Positions 24,504-32,204 of a stretch of DNA of 45,137 nt are shown here, piece after piece. The stretch's first letter is position 1. Each line of letters starts with the position of its first letter. The notes under the pieces were generated by a model. That model searched no databases, had not been told where the DNA came from, and saw only the letters and a list, made by a program, of their open reading frames with translations. The stretch is from Actinomycetota bacterium (GTDB taxonomy: Bacteria > Actinomycetota > Actinomycetes > Streptosporangiales > Streptosporangiaceae). A program made the position numbers and the translations under genes. The stretch lies in NCBI GenBank assembly GCA_003168255.1, contig PMSU01000017.1:1-45137 (forward strand), written 5' to 3'.

Positions 24504-24678
24504 TATCGTGTGGTGATTACCGCGCAACTGCGCGCGGGCATGGCCGCCGACCAGATCGACGAGTCGGCCCAGCGCATCACGTGAACAGGCTGACCGACCC
24601 ACCCCCGCATCTGCGGCCTTCTACGACGCCTACACGCAGGTCGCCAGCACCTAGGTAGCTGAGCGCGGTTCTGCGTGT
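24504..24678. other. Short non-coding stretch, possible gene debris
   Basis: A short frame reading VITAQLRAGMAADQIDESAQRIT ends at about 24583. It has no ribosome-binding site or recognised family and may be debris. Confidence 0.3.
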
Positions 24679-25065
24679 TCAGCCGGATGGCTTCATAGGG
24701 AGCCGACGGGTGCGGATGCGGGTGTCGCTGATCACGATCAGGGCGCCGGCTTCCAGGTCGTCGGTGATCTGCTCGAGGTTGGCGAGGATGACGTCGGCGA
24801 GGGGCTGGGGCCGCTTGTCGGTGCGGCGGAGCAAGATGACGCTCGGCGCCGAGACGGGGGCGTTGGCGAGGAGCTCGCCGAAATCAGTATCGGCGGAAAT
24901 GAGAATCTGGTTCTGCCGGTCGGCGAGGGCCATGATCTGGTCATCAGGCTGACCGCCGAGTCCGAGTCCGAGTCCGAGTTCGTAGACGTGTGCGCACTCA
25001 TGGCCGGCTGCGCGCAGCAGCCCGGCCAGCGAGGGCGGCAGGCATTCGTGGAGGAGGAATCTCAC
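24679..25065 (-). CDS. DUF5615 PIN-like toxin
   Basis: The protein has 128 aa. MRFLLHECLPPSLAGLLRAAGHECAHV replaces the common DEN/DES start of the family with HEC. QILISADTDFGELLA and SVILLRRTDKRPQPLADVILANL are the typical later motifs of this Mut7-C/PIN-like fold. The stretch ELGLGLGLGG is encoded by three GAGTCC repeats (24958-24980, read on the other strand), an in-frame expansion. Start GTG overlaps the antitoxin stop by four bases. Expected role: toxin neutralised by the DUF433 partner; the missing Asp could weaken catalysis. Confidence 0.85.
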   Translation of the reverse strand: MRFLLHECLPPSLAGLLRAAGHECAHVYELGLGLGLGGQPDDQIMALADRQNQILISADTDFGELLANAPVSAPSVILLRRTDKRPQPLADVILANLEQITDDLEAGALIVISDTRIRTRRLPMKPSG

Positions 25066-25292
25066 GCGGTGAGGCGGACGGGAAGCTCGCGCTCATCGAC
25101 GGCTCGTGCCGCGTACTCAAGGCAGGCTTGCACGTCGGCTGGGTGGAGTTGCGGGTACTCGGCCAGGATGTCATCGGTGGTGAGGCCGCTGGCGATCAGG
25201 CCGACCACGGTAGCGACGGGGATGCGAGTGCCAGCCACGCAGGGGACACCGCCCATGACGAGGTGGTCGACACTAATCCGCGCAACATCCAT
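25062..25292 (-). CDS. DUF433 antitoxin
   Basis: The protein has 76 aa, starting MDVARISVDHLVMGGVPCVAGTRIPVATVVGLIASGLTTDDILAEYPQLHPADVQACLEYAARAVDEREL. This is the canonical DUF433 winged-helix-like sequence (MGGxPCxxGTRIPV, EILxxYPxL). It is paired with DUF5615 downstream through a GTGA overlap. The start at 25292 matches family N-termini. The frame opens 48 bases earlier with no better signal. Confidence 0.88.
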   Translation of the reverse strand: MDVARISVDHLVMGGVPCVAGTRIPVATVVGLIASGLTTDDILAEYPQLHPADVQACLEYAARAVDERELPVRLTA

Positions 25293-25394
25293 GGTCACAT
25301 GGTGGGCCGTCCGGCTGCTGGCGTCAAACAGGTTCAGCACACCGAGCGGCGGAACAGGCAGGAGGCCTGCTCGCGCCCGGAAAGGAGGCGCAGC

Positions 25395-26029
25395 GGGGCG
25401 TAGTTCCGCGGGGCTGACCTACCAGGAGTTGGCGGACAGGGCGCACGTGCCGGTCGGCAAGCTGAGGCGGGCGGCGGACGGGAAGACCCTGCCTGAGCAG
25501 GCGACGGTCGAGGCGTATGCCAGGGGGTGTGGCCGTGACCCCCGTTATGCGGTCCGGTGGCGGGAGAGGGCGGAAAAGGCGAGGCAGCGCAAGCTCGGTG
25601 CCGCGCCGCGCCGTCCTGGGTCATGGTGGCCGGAGGGACTGGGTTCTGCCCCCAGGCCCTGGTCTCTTCCGGATCCTGGCGGGCCTCGGGGTATCGCCCG
25701 CGCTGCGGCCAGCCGGGCGGCCACCTTCGACACGCTCGTTGTGGCGTTGAAGTGCCTGAGGCGCGCCGCTGGTAAGCCGACGCTGAAGGAACTGGCAGAA
25801 ACGGCCAGGCGGAACGGCGAATGGCTGCTGCCTAGTACGGCGTCTGACATGTTGCGGCGCAAGACCCGCCGGCCCCGGCGCGAAATCGTGCTGGCCTTTG
25901 CACGGGGCGTGCGGCGAGCCCGATGAGTGGCTACCGGAGTGGGAAGGCGGATGGTCCCGGGCGAGCCGGGCTCCCGCTGCCAGGCCGGATATAGCGGCCC
26001 CTGCGGCGAAGGACAAGCCGCAGCGTTGA
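25395..26029 (+). pseudogene. XRE-like HTH regulator, 5'-truncated and frameshifted
   Basis: Readable sequence starts around SAGLTYQELADRAHVPVGKLRRAADGKTLPEQATVEAYARGCG. It has a second HTH-like block, FDTLVVALKCLRRAAGKPTLKELAETARRNGEWLLPSTASDMLRRKTRRPRREIVLAFARG. At about 25912 the frame slips. The natural continuation GEPDEWLPEWEGGW is in another frame ending at 26029, while the original frame stops at 25926. No start codon with a ribosome site is seen. The pattern matches multi-copy actinomycete HTH regulators. Confidence 0.55.
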
Positions 26030-26079
26030 CGACTCCAAGGAGAGCGGTTCGTCAGTGCCGGGGCCGATACAGCGGTGAC

Positions 26080-26117
26080 GCGGAGGGGCACTAGAAGAGC
26101 GGAGGGGCACTAGAAGA
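26080..26117. repeat. Perfect 19-bp tandem duplication
   Basis: GCGGAGGGGCACTAGAAGA occurs twice back-to-back (26080-26098, 26099-26117) with no mismatch. It lies between the broken HTH gene and the SCO5389-like gene. Origin and role are unknown. Confidence 0.85.
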
Positions 26118-26308
26118 CTAGTGAACGCGCGTATTCGGTTGTGTTGTATTTGCTGGCTGGCTGGCTGGCTCGTGCGGGCGGCTACTGGGTGTGGTCACCG
26201 ATGGCGTATCGGCTGCCGGGAGCCCGTTACGGCTGTGGCCGGTGGGGACATCTCGATCGTGGCTGTGCCTCAAGCTCCCGGCAGCCCTGGTCCGCTAGCT
26301 GGCCCGGG

Positions 26309-26695
26309 TCAGCAGTTGAGCAGTTCGGGGCGCTGGTTAAGGATCTGTGACCGCGGGCTGATGAAGCTGGCGTGCGCGGCGGCGGCGCCTGGATGGAATA
26401 CCGCGGTGCGGTGGCAGTTCTGGAAGGCCAGCATCACGCCGTAGTGCCGCTCGATCGTCCCGCGCATCGCGTCGCTGGCCATCAGCCGCAGCAACTGCCC
26501 GCGTGCGGCCTCGTCGGGCGGGGGGACCTGGTTGTCGGCGAACTCCTGGCCGCTGGTCTCCAGTGTGGTGATCAGCCCGCTGATCACGTCCCAGGCATAG
26601 GGCAGCGAGGTGCGGATGCAGTGCAGGAACGCCGTATCGTCGATTTCGCCGTGCCGGGCTTGCTCTTGCAGGCTGGCCGGGACTGTCAGTGACAT
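26309..26695 (-). CDS. SCO5389-family conserved protein
   Basis: This 128-aa soluble protein starts MSLTVPASLQEQARHGEIDDTAFLHCIRTSLPYAWDVISGLITTL. It continues EFADNQVPPPDEAARGQLLRLMASDAMRGTIERHYGVMLAFQNCHRTAVF, highly characteristic of the actinomycete SCO5389-like family. The ATG at 26695 is chosen over an upstream start because AGGGG precedes it and it fits family N-termini. Function unknown. It stands alone among degraded genes. Confidence 0.85.
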   Translation of the reverse strand: MSLTVPASLQEQARHGEIDDTAFLHCIRTSLPYAWDVISGLITTLETSGQEFADNQVPPPDEAARGQLLRLMASDAMRGTIERHYGVMLAFQNCHRTAVFHPGAAAAHASFISPRSQILNQRPELLNC

Positions 26696-26853
26696 AACTG
26701 TGCCCCTTTCTGTGAGGGTGGTGCCCTGGTGTTCTCGGTGAGCGGGCGGGAGCTGTGTGCTGGCTTGCTCACTCAGTGTCACATGTTATATGAAAACGAT
26801 AATCAGTTCCGATTGGGGCTGGCTGGTTACTGGGGTGTGGTGTGCATGGCCAG

Positions 26854-27075
26854 CTAGCTGGCGGGCTGGCCGGCGTGAGTGCCGGGGAACAGCCAGGTGC
26901 GGCCGTCGTTGTCGCGGGTGAGGCCGCCGGCGGTGAGGCGCAGGATGCGGCTGAGGGGCTGGGCTTAGAGCAGCATCAGGCAGGCGGCGGCGCGGGCCGG
27001 ACCGGGATGGTGGCGGTGGCGAAGCGGCGGAGCAGGTCGAGCCGGCGTTGCTGGGTGATGGTGAGAGGCCGCACC
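26854..27075 (-). pseudogene. Tyrosine-recombinase-like relic
   Basis: Leftward reading gives RPLTITQQRRLDLLRRFAT, then after a frameshift RAAACLMLL-stop-AQPLSRILRLTAGGLTRDNDGRTWLF and a stop at 26854-26856. This matches the LLYAQPLSRxxRLT block of site-specific recombinases on actinomycete accessory elements, with the Tyr codon changed to TAA. Both ends are missing. It supports the view that this region collected mobile DNA. Confidence 0.55.
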
Positions 27076-27116
27076 TCGCTGTCAGCGATTCAGTCATCTC
27101 GATGTCAGTGCACTGG

Positions 27117-27425
27117 TCAACCTGTTCAGCCTGGGTGACGGGTGGGTGATCGGGGACTTCGGCCTGGTGGCCTACCCGGAGAAGGACCCGCGCACCGCGC
27201 ATGGCCGCAGGCTCGGGCCCCACGGACTACGTGGCACTGGAAATGCGCGATGACGCCGACAAGGCCGATCCGGGGCCTGCGGGCGGGTCGGCCGTGGCCA
27301 AGACGCTATGGGTGCTGCTGATGGGGGAGTCACGTCCGTTCCGGGCACGCACCGGCCCGCTGATCCCGCGCACGCGCCGGCAGGCCGGGCCCGAGTCACA
27401 ACGACCCGGCCTGCCGCGGGCGTCC
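27117..27425 (+). pseudogene. Ser/Thr protein-kinase fragment, frameshifted
   Basis: The reading LGDGWVIGDFGLVAYPEKDPRTAHGRRLGP carries the DFG motif. After a frame change TDYVALEMRDDADKADPGPA follows (the APE motif is degraded to ALE). Then SAVAKTLWVLLMGES and, in a third frame, FPGTHRPADPAHA. Lobes upstream of DFG are absent. It is clearly kinase-derived but non-functional. Confidence 0.65.
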
Positions 27426-27430
27426 TGATG

Positions 27431-28603
27431 TCAGGTTGTGATCTTGAGTTTGCCGGTGCCGGTGGCGGTGTTGTCGACCTGGTACAGCGCGGTGTAGGTA
27501 CCGGTCTTGCCCAGCCGGTCTGGGCCCGCGGTGACCGGGTTCCCGTCGCCGCACGCCGAGTTGTCGTCCACGGTGTTGCCACTCGGGCCGAGGATGGTCA
27601 GCGTCTCGCAGCCCTGGTCACTGGTGGCGATGCCGTTCACGACCGAGGTGACGCGCTGGCCGGCCGACCCGTGGAAGGTGCGCTCCACGCCCTGGCCAAC
27701 CCGGGTCACGTTCACTGATCCGGCGGGCCCGTTCACGGTGACCGTGCCCCGGCTGACCGGGATGGACACCCACAGCTTGCTGGTGCCGGTGGCAATGGTG
27801 TCGATCTGGAGCAGCACCGTGTACTTGCCTTTCACGGTGAGCTTGTCGGGGCCGACGCCGACCGGGTTGCCGTTACCGCACGCGGAGTTGCTGTCCACGG
27901 TGTTGCCGTTGGGGCTCAGCAGGGTCAGCGTCTCGCACCCCTGGTCGCTCGTTGTCACGCCGGTCACCACCTCGGTGGCCAGCTGGCCGGCCTGGCCGGT
28001 GAAGGAGCGCTCCACGCCCTGGCCGACGCGCGTCACGTTCATCGGCTTGGCCGCCTTGTTCTCGCCGGCCGAGCCCAGGCTGACCGTGGCCGACACCCAG
28101 AGCTTGCCGTGGCCGGTGGCCTTCGGGTCCAGTCGGAGCTCCACCGTGTAGACCCCGGGCACGGTCAGGGTGTCAGGGCCGACACCGACCGCGTTGCCGT
28201 TGCCGCACGCCGAATTGTCGTCCACGGGAGCACCGCTCGGGTTGAGCAGGGTCAGCGTCTCGCAGCCCTGGTCGCTGGTGACCGGGGAGGTCAGCACCTC
28301 GCTGACCTGCTGGCCGACCGAGCCGCGGAAGGTCTTCTTGACGGTGGCGCCCTTCTTGCTCGCCGTCATGGTCACGGCCGGGCCGTTGACCGTGACCGAG
28401 CAGCAGCTCGCGGCGGGCGCGGGCGCGGCGGCAGCTCTGCTGGCAGCGGCCGGCAGAGTGAACAGAGCTACGAAGGCCAGCGTGATGGCGGTCGCGACGG
28501 CGCGCAGCCGGGCGCGCCCGGCGGCCCGGGCGACGCGGCCGGTCACGCCGGGCGTTAGTCCGTAGCGTGCCTTGATCTCCGATGAGGTGGACGGCTGAGG
28601 CAT
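27431..28603 (-). CDS. Secreted protein with three cysteine-paired repeats
   Basis: The protein has 390 aa. A long basic N-terminus leads to a hydrophobic signal segment (about 37-62). Three repeats of about 105 residues follow (80-172, 190-281, 300-390). Each shows VG-x-FxGxxGQxVxxVVxGxxTSDQGCETLTLLxPxGxxVDxNSACGNGNxVGVGPDxLxxxGxYTxxLxxDxxATGxxKLWV. Each repeat has two Cys, suggesting one disulfide per beta-sandwich domain. The pattern resembles bacterial pre-peptidase C-terminal/adhesin-like domains, but I do not recognise a named family. GGGGAGG precedes the ATG at 28603. Probably extracellular and binding. Confidence 0.8.
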   Translation of the reverse strand: MPQPSTSSEIKARYGLTPGVTGRVARAAGRARLRAVATAITLAFVALFTLPAAASRAAAAPAPAASCCSVTVNGPAVTMTASKKGATVKKTFRGSVGQQVSEVLTSPVTSDQGCETLTLLNPSGAPVDDNSACGNGNAVGVGPDTLTVPGVYTVELRLDPKATGHGKLWVSATVSLGSAGENKAAKPMNVTRVGQGVERSFTGQAGQLATEVVTGVTTSDQGCETLTLLSPNGNTVDSNSACGNGNPVGVGPDKLTVKGKYTVLLQIDTIATGTSKLWVSIPVSRGTVTVNGPAGSVNVTRVGQGVERTFHGSAGQRVTSVVNGIATSDQGCETLTILGPSGNTVDDNSACGDGNPVTAGPDRLGKTGTYTALYQVDNTATGTGKLKITT

Positions 28604-28689
28604 GGCCCCTCCCCTTTCAAATCCCTCACTGACCTGTGTCGATCCAAACCATGCCGGAAGCGAGGCGACTCGGCCAGGGGTCAAACGAC

Positions 28690-29159
28690 CCCCGCCCGGT
28701 TCGCATGATCGCTGTTTGCCTCGACATGGTCGGCTTCCCACACTTCGTTGCGGTGCCCCCGAGGTCGCTGCAGGAACACATCGTGCGCTCACCGCGGCGC
28801 AGGCCGGCCCGGTCGCCGCGCAGCACGTCGCGTCCCACCGCCCGCTGCAGCGTCTGACGGCTCGGCGCCGCCGGATCGCCACCATCGGCCGCCTCGACCA
28901 GCTCCCGGTGCACCGCGGCAACGTTGCCCCGCCAGAACGCCAGCCGCTCCCGCACCTGATCAGTCACCTCGAAACGGCCCCGGGGCCGCCGACCGAACTC
29001 CCCCGTGGCCCGGCCCGCCTCGATCCACCGCCGCACAGTCCGCTCCGAGACACCCAGACCCTCAGCCGCGAGCTGCACATGCCCCCTCGTCAGCCGACCT
29101 GCACCATCCAGCCCCATCAGGCGCTGGACCGCGGCCGGACCCTGCTCACCCACTGACAA
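28690..29159 (-). pseudogene. N-terminal fragment of an integrase-core (Mu-type) transposase
   Basis: Sequence MSVGEQGPAAVQRLMGLDGAGRLTRGHVQLAAEGLGVSERTVRRWI contains an HTH. YEVTDQ-like VRERLAFWRGNVAAVHRELV follows, typical of rve-type transposases. Near 28810 the frame slips and HDVFLQRPRGHRNEVWEADHVEA continues in another frame, reaching the first catalytic Asp (EADH). The rest of the catalytic core is gone. A truncated relic. Confidence 0.65.
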
Positions 29160-29213
29160 CGAGATGAGCGCGCTTGTGTGGCTGGAGTTCTTGGCAAGGT
29201 AGCGGGCGGGGGC

Positions 29214-30515
29214 CTACGGCGTGTAGCTGTATCCGGTCTTGACCGTCTTGCAGCAGGAGTTGCGGACGGGAACCCCGCCGCCCCAGACGAGCACTTGCGA
29301 CCCCGTCCATATTTCGTGGGCTTCCTGCCGTCCCGGCACCGGCGCTTCAGGCCCGAGGGACCAGCGTCTGGTGGTGAGGTCCAGGCTGAGCGGGCGGCCG
29401 CCGGGGACTGCGTCTTCGATCGTGATGATGGAGGCTCCGGTCCAGATGCCCGGAGCGGTTCCGTAACTGCCGCTCCCATCGAACCCTACGGGCGCATCGG
29501 GGAGGCGCGTCCAGCTGCTGGTCACGGGGTCGTAGGCGGCGGCGTCTTTCTGGCGGCCTGCTGGGCCGTCACCCCCGCCAACGACTAGGTACCTGCCGGT
29601 CCATACGGCGAGCATCGACTCGCGCGGGGCACGTGCGAAGGGGGAGGCTGGCAGAGTCGACCATCTCCCCGTGGCCGGGTCGTAGGCGAAACCCTCGGGA
29701 GAATCCGCTGAGGATCCCCAGACGATCATCTCCTTGCCGGTCCAGAAGGCCTCACCAGACGCAGGAGCCTGCGCGGGCGCCACCGTCCCGGCCGTCCATG
29801 AGTTCGCCGCCGGGTTGTAGGTCGCAGCGGCCAGCGCCTGCCGCCCGCTGCGCTCGAAAAAGCCCCACGCCACCATGACTTTCCCGGTCCACACGGCATA
29901 ACTTCCGCTGCCGGAGAGATTGCCGCCGAGCGAGCGCGGGATCGGCGCCAGCTTGCGCCAGGTGTTGGCGGCAGGGTCGTAGGCGGCGCCGTCGGAGTAG
30001 GCGCTGGTCCCCGCGCCACCGAAGATGAGCATGTCCTTGCCCGTCCATACGGTCACCGGGAGATCCCGGCCGGCCAGGGGGCCAGGGGCGAGCTTCGTCC
30101 AGGTCCGGGTCGCCGGGTTGTAGGCGGCACCGTCGCCGTACTGAGTCGCGTTCGAGTAGCCGCCCCAGACGATCATTTCTTTCCCGGTCCAGACGGCCGC
30201 ATACTGGCTCCGGGGAGCGATCGGAGCTCCCGGCAGGCGCACCCAGCCGGCCGGGCCCGGCACGGCCAGCGGCATCCCCGGCATCCCCGGCCTCGCCGGG
30301 CGCGGGATCCTCCCGCCGCCGGTGAGGGCGACCGAGGTGACGATCGCTGCGATGACCGCGGCGGCCGCAAGTACCGGGCTGCCGACTGTGAGTGCGCGCC
30401 GCAGGCGCTGCCCCGCGCCAGCGCTACGGCCAGCCACAGGCACGCTGATCCGTGCCGGCGGCTGCTCCGCCGCGGCTTCAAGCGTGAACAGTGTTCTCAG
30501 GTTGTCCTCAAGCAT
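29214..30515 (-). CDS. Membrane-anchored kelch-like beta-propeller protein
   Basis: The protein has 433 aa. It starts MLEDNLRTLFTLEAAAEQPP and has one membrane segment at about 47-67 (GSPVLAAAAVIAAIVTSVAL). An extracytoplasmic propeller follows with at least six blades patterned AVWTGKEMIVWGG...AAYNPATxTWxKL. Two cysteines near the C-terminus (NSCCKTV) are unusual. The start overlaps the end of the sigma-factor gene by eight bases, so the proteins are translationally coupled. The short N-terminal cytoplasmic part could contact the sigma factor, an anti-sigma-like arrangement, but no known anti-sigma motif is seen. GAGGTG precedes the ATG. Confidence 0.85.
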   Translation of the reverse strand: MLEDNLRTLFTLEAAAEQPPARISVPVAGRSAGAGQRLRRALTVGSPVLAAAAVIAAIVTSVALTGGGRIPRPARPGMPGMPLAVPGPAGWVRLPGAPIAPRSQYAAVWTGKEMIVWGGYSNATQYGDGAAYNPATRTWTKLAPGPLAGRDLPVTVWTGKDMLIFGGAGTSAYSDGAAYDPAANTWRKLAPIPRSLGGNLSGSGSYAVWTGKVMVAWGFFERSGRQALAAATYNPAANSWTAGTVAPAQAPASGEAFWTGKEMIVWGSSADSPEGFAYDPATGRWSTLPASPFARAPRESMLAVWTGRYLVVGGGDGPAGRQKDAAAYDPVTSSWTRLPDAPVGFDGSGSYGTAPGIWTGASIITIEDAVPGGRPLSLDLTTRRWSLGPEAPVPGRQEAHEIWTGSQVLVWGGGVPVRNSCCKTVKTGYSYTP

Positions 30516-31086
30516 GGCCGGGCACCTCGTCCGAGCAGTCGGCCCAGCCCGCCGGCTGAGTTGCGGCGGGCTGGCTGGCAGTACTGGCAGCAGCAGACTC
30601 CGCGCTCTGCGCCAGAGTGCGCCGCAGGGTGGCAAGCGCTTTGGCCGTCTGGCTCTTGACCGTGCCGGGAGCACAGCCAAGCGCCTGAGCCGTCTGGATT
30701 ACGTCCAGGTCGCAGTAATACCGCAGCACTAGCACGGCGCGCTGGCGCGGTGCCAGGGCCGTCATGGCAGCTTGCAGGTCCAGCAGGGCGTCCAGGTCGG
30801 CCGCCGGAGCCCGGATCTCAGGCGGCTGGCCGGTAACGCTCACCCGCCGTGCCCAGGCCGTTCGCTGTCCCCGGGTGAACTCCCGGACGAGGATGGCGCG
30901 AACATAAGCATCGGTGCTGTCAGCCGCCGCCGCCCGGTACCAGTGCTGGCACAGCTGGGACAACGCTGCTTGGACGAGGTCGTCGGCGTCATGCCAGTTC
31001 CGGCACAGCAGCAGGGCCAGCCGCCGCAAAGACGGCATGCTGGCAGCCGCGTATCCGGCGAACTCATCGTCGTGCGCCGCAGTCAT
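30508..31086 (-). CDS. SigE-family ECF-type sigma factor
   Basis: The protein has 192 aa. Region 2 is MPSLRRLALLLCRNWHDADDLVQAALSQLCQHWYRA. Region 4 is ALAPRQRAVLVLRYYCDLDVIQTAQALGCAPGTVKSQTAKALATLRRTL. A C-terminal Ala/Thr-rich tail is present. It matches the actinomycete SigE-family pattern. ATG 31086 (MTAAHDDEFAGYAAAS) fits family N-termini. A GTG at 31176 would add 30 residues, and neither start has a strong ribosome site. It overlaps the kelch-like propeller gene, which probably senses or restrains it. Confidence 0.9.
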   Translation of the reverse strand: MTAAHDDEFAGYAAASMPSLRRLALLLCRNWHDADDLVQAALSQLCQHWYRAAAADSTDAYVRAILVREFTRGQRTAWARRVSVTGQPPEIRAPAADLDALLDLQAAMTALAPRQRAVLVLRYYCDLDVIQTAQALGCAPGTVKSQTAKALATLRRTLAQSAESAAASTASQPAATQPAGWADCSDEVPGHA

Positions 31087-31806
31087 AACCGGAGCCGGCA
31101 GGAGGTGGTCATACTGTCTTGAAGCACCTGGCGCCCCGTTCGGTTGCCTTGCCGTCCAGACCAAGCTGACGGCCACCCCGACGATAAGCCCGGCAGATCA
31201 GGCTCAGGCTATGCCGGGCATCGCCGGCCGGGGCCGCCCTCGGGTCGCCCATCGAGGAGCACCTCCGCCCTGGGGGCACGCACCGCCAGGGAGGCTTCCG
31301 CGATCCGTTCGGCCACAACTAGCCTGCCGGCGACAAATCGCCTCTTCACGCCAAAGTAACCCTGAACTCCGCGCGTTAACCATTCCGGCAGGAAGGCGCA
31401 GCCTCTCTGTCGGCCAGCGAGGTTTAGTCCTGGCCCTTTCCCGGCCTTTCCTGCCACCGCGGCCAGCCGCAGATCATCCGCTAAGCGTGGCTCAGCGGAG
31501 TGACGCGGAAGCTCCTTTGACCGCACCGAACGGCGGGTATCGTACCCAGCGAAAATCACGTAGCGTGACCTACCGATGAGCCGATCGATTACGCGCCGCT
31601 GGCGACTGCCTAGGTTGCGGTGGTGCTGGTGCACAGATAGACCCGGTTCGGCGCATGTGGCGGGAAGGTACGCAGTAACTGGCGAACCCTGCCTGCCTGG
31701 TGGCATTTGGGTTGGTTCGCGCTCCTGTCGGCCTGCCCCTGCCACGGCAGCGTCTGGGTCGGGAAGAACAAGCCAGCGGGGATGTCGGCGACCTGCCACC
31801 GACCCA
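31087..31806. other. Stretch without a recognised gene upstream of the sigma factor
   Basis: No convincing gene is seen in any frame. A short leftward frame (31610-31807, MGRWQVADIPAGLFFPTQTLPWQG) has protein-like composition at first, but no family or ribosome site is recognised. The sigma-factor promoter should lie near 31090-31250. Confidence 0.35.
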
Positions 31807-32101
31807 CGGCGTCCGCTATCCTTCACGGCTGCTGCTACCGCCTCGGCGATGACCGGCTCTGGGCCGTCATGCGCGCCTGCAGGGGTGCCCTGGCCGCGCT
31901 CAAGTCGATCCGCGCCGCACAGCCTGCGGCTGCCGGCTGCCCAACCCGGGCGATGCTGGCGCGCCGCTGCCGGATTACCTGCGCTGGCGCAACGCTAACG
32001 CTGCCTTCCTCGATGTGCTGGCCGCCCAGCGCCCGCGACCGGGCCCGCATCCGCAGCGAACGCCAGCAACGCTGGGACGGCCAGAACTCAAAGCCGTCTG
32101 A
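31807..32101 (+). pseudogene. C-terminal transposase-like relic
   Basis: Frames joined across shifts read ILHGCCYRLGDDRLWAVMRACRGALAALKSIRAAQPA, then LPDYLRWRNANAAFLDVLAAQR, then RDRARIRSERQQRWDGQ. The last two resemble the basic C-terminal end of IS-type transposases (YLRWRNANA...RERARIRSE). There is no start and at least one frameshift. Confidence 0.4.
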
Positions 32102-32204
32102 CTGGTGAACGTCCGTGGTCAGTGCACGGGCCGCCGTCATGCTGGCGGAACGGCCGGTCACCGCACGCCGCCCCGGGGGGCGCGCGTGATCGGGCTGGGA
32201 GGGC

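Noticed and set aside
26152..26171. CTGG microsatellite, five copies
   Set aside because: Simple-sequence run in non-coding DNA with no associated gene or structure.
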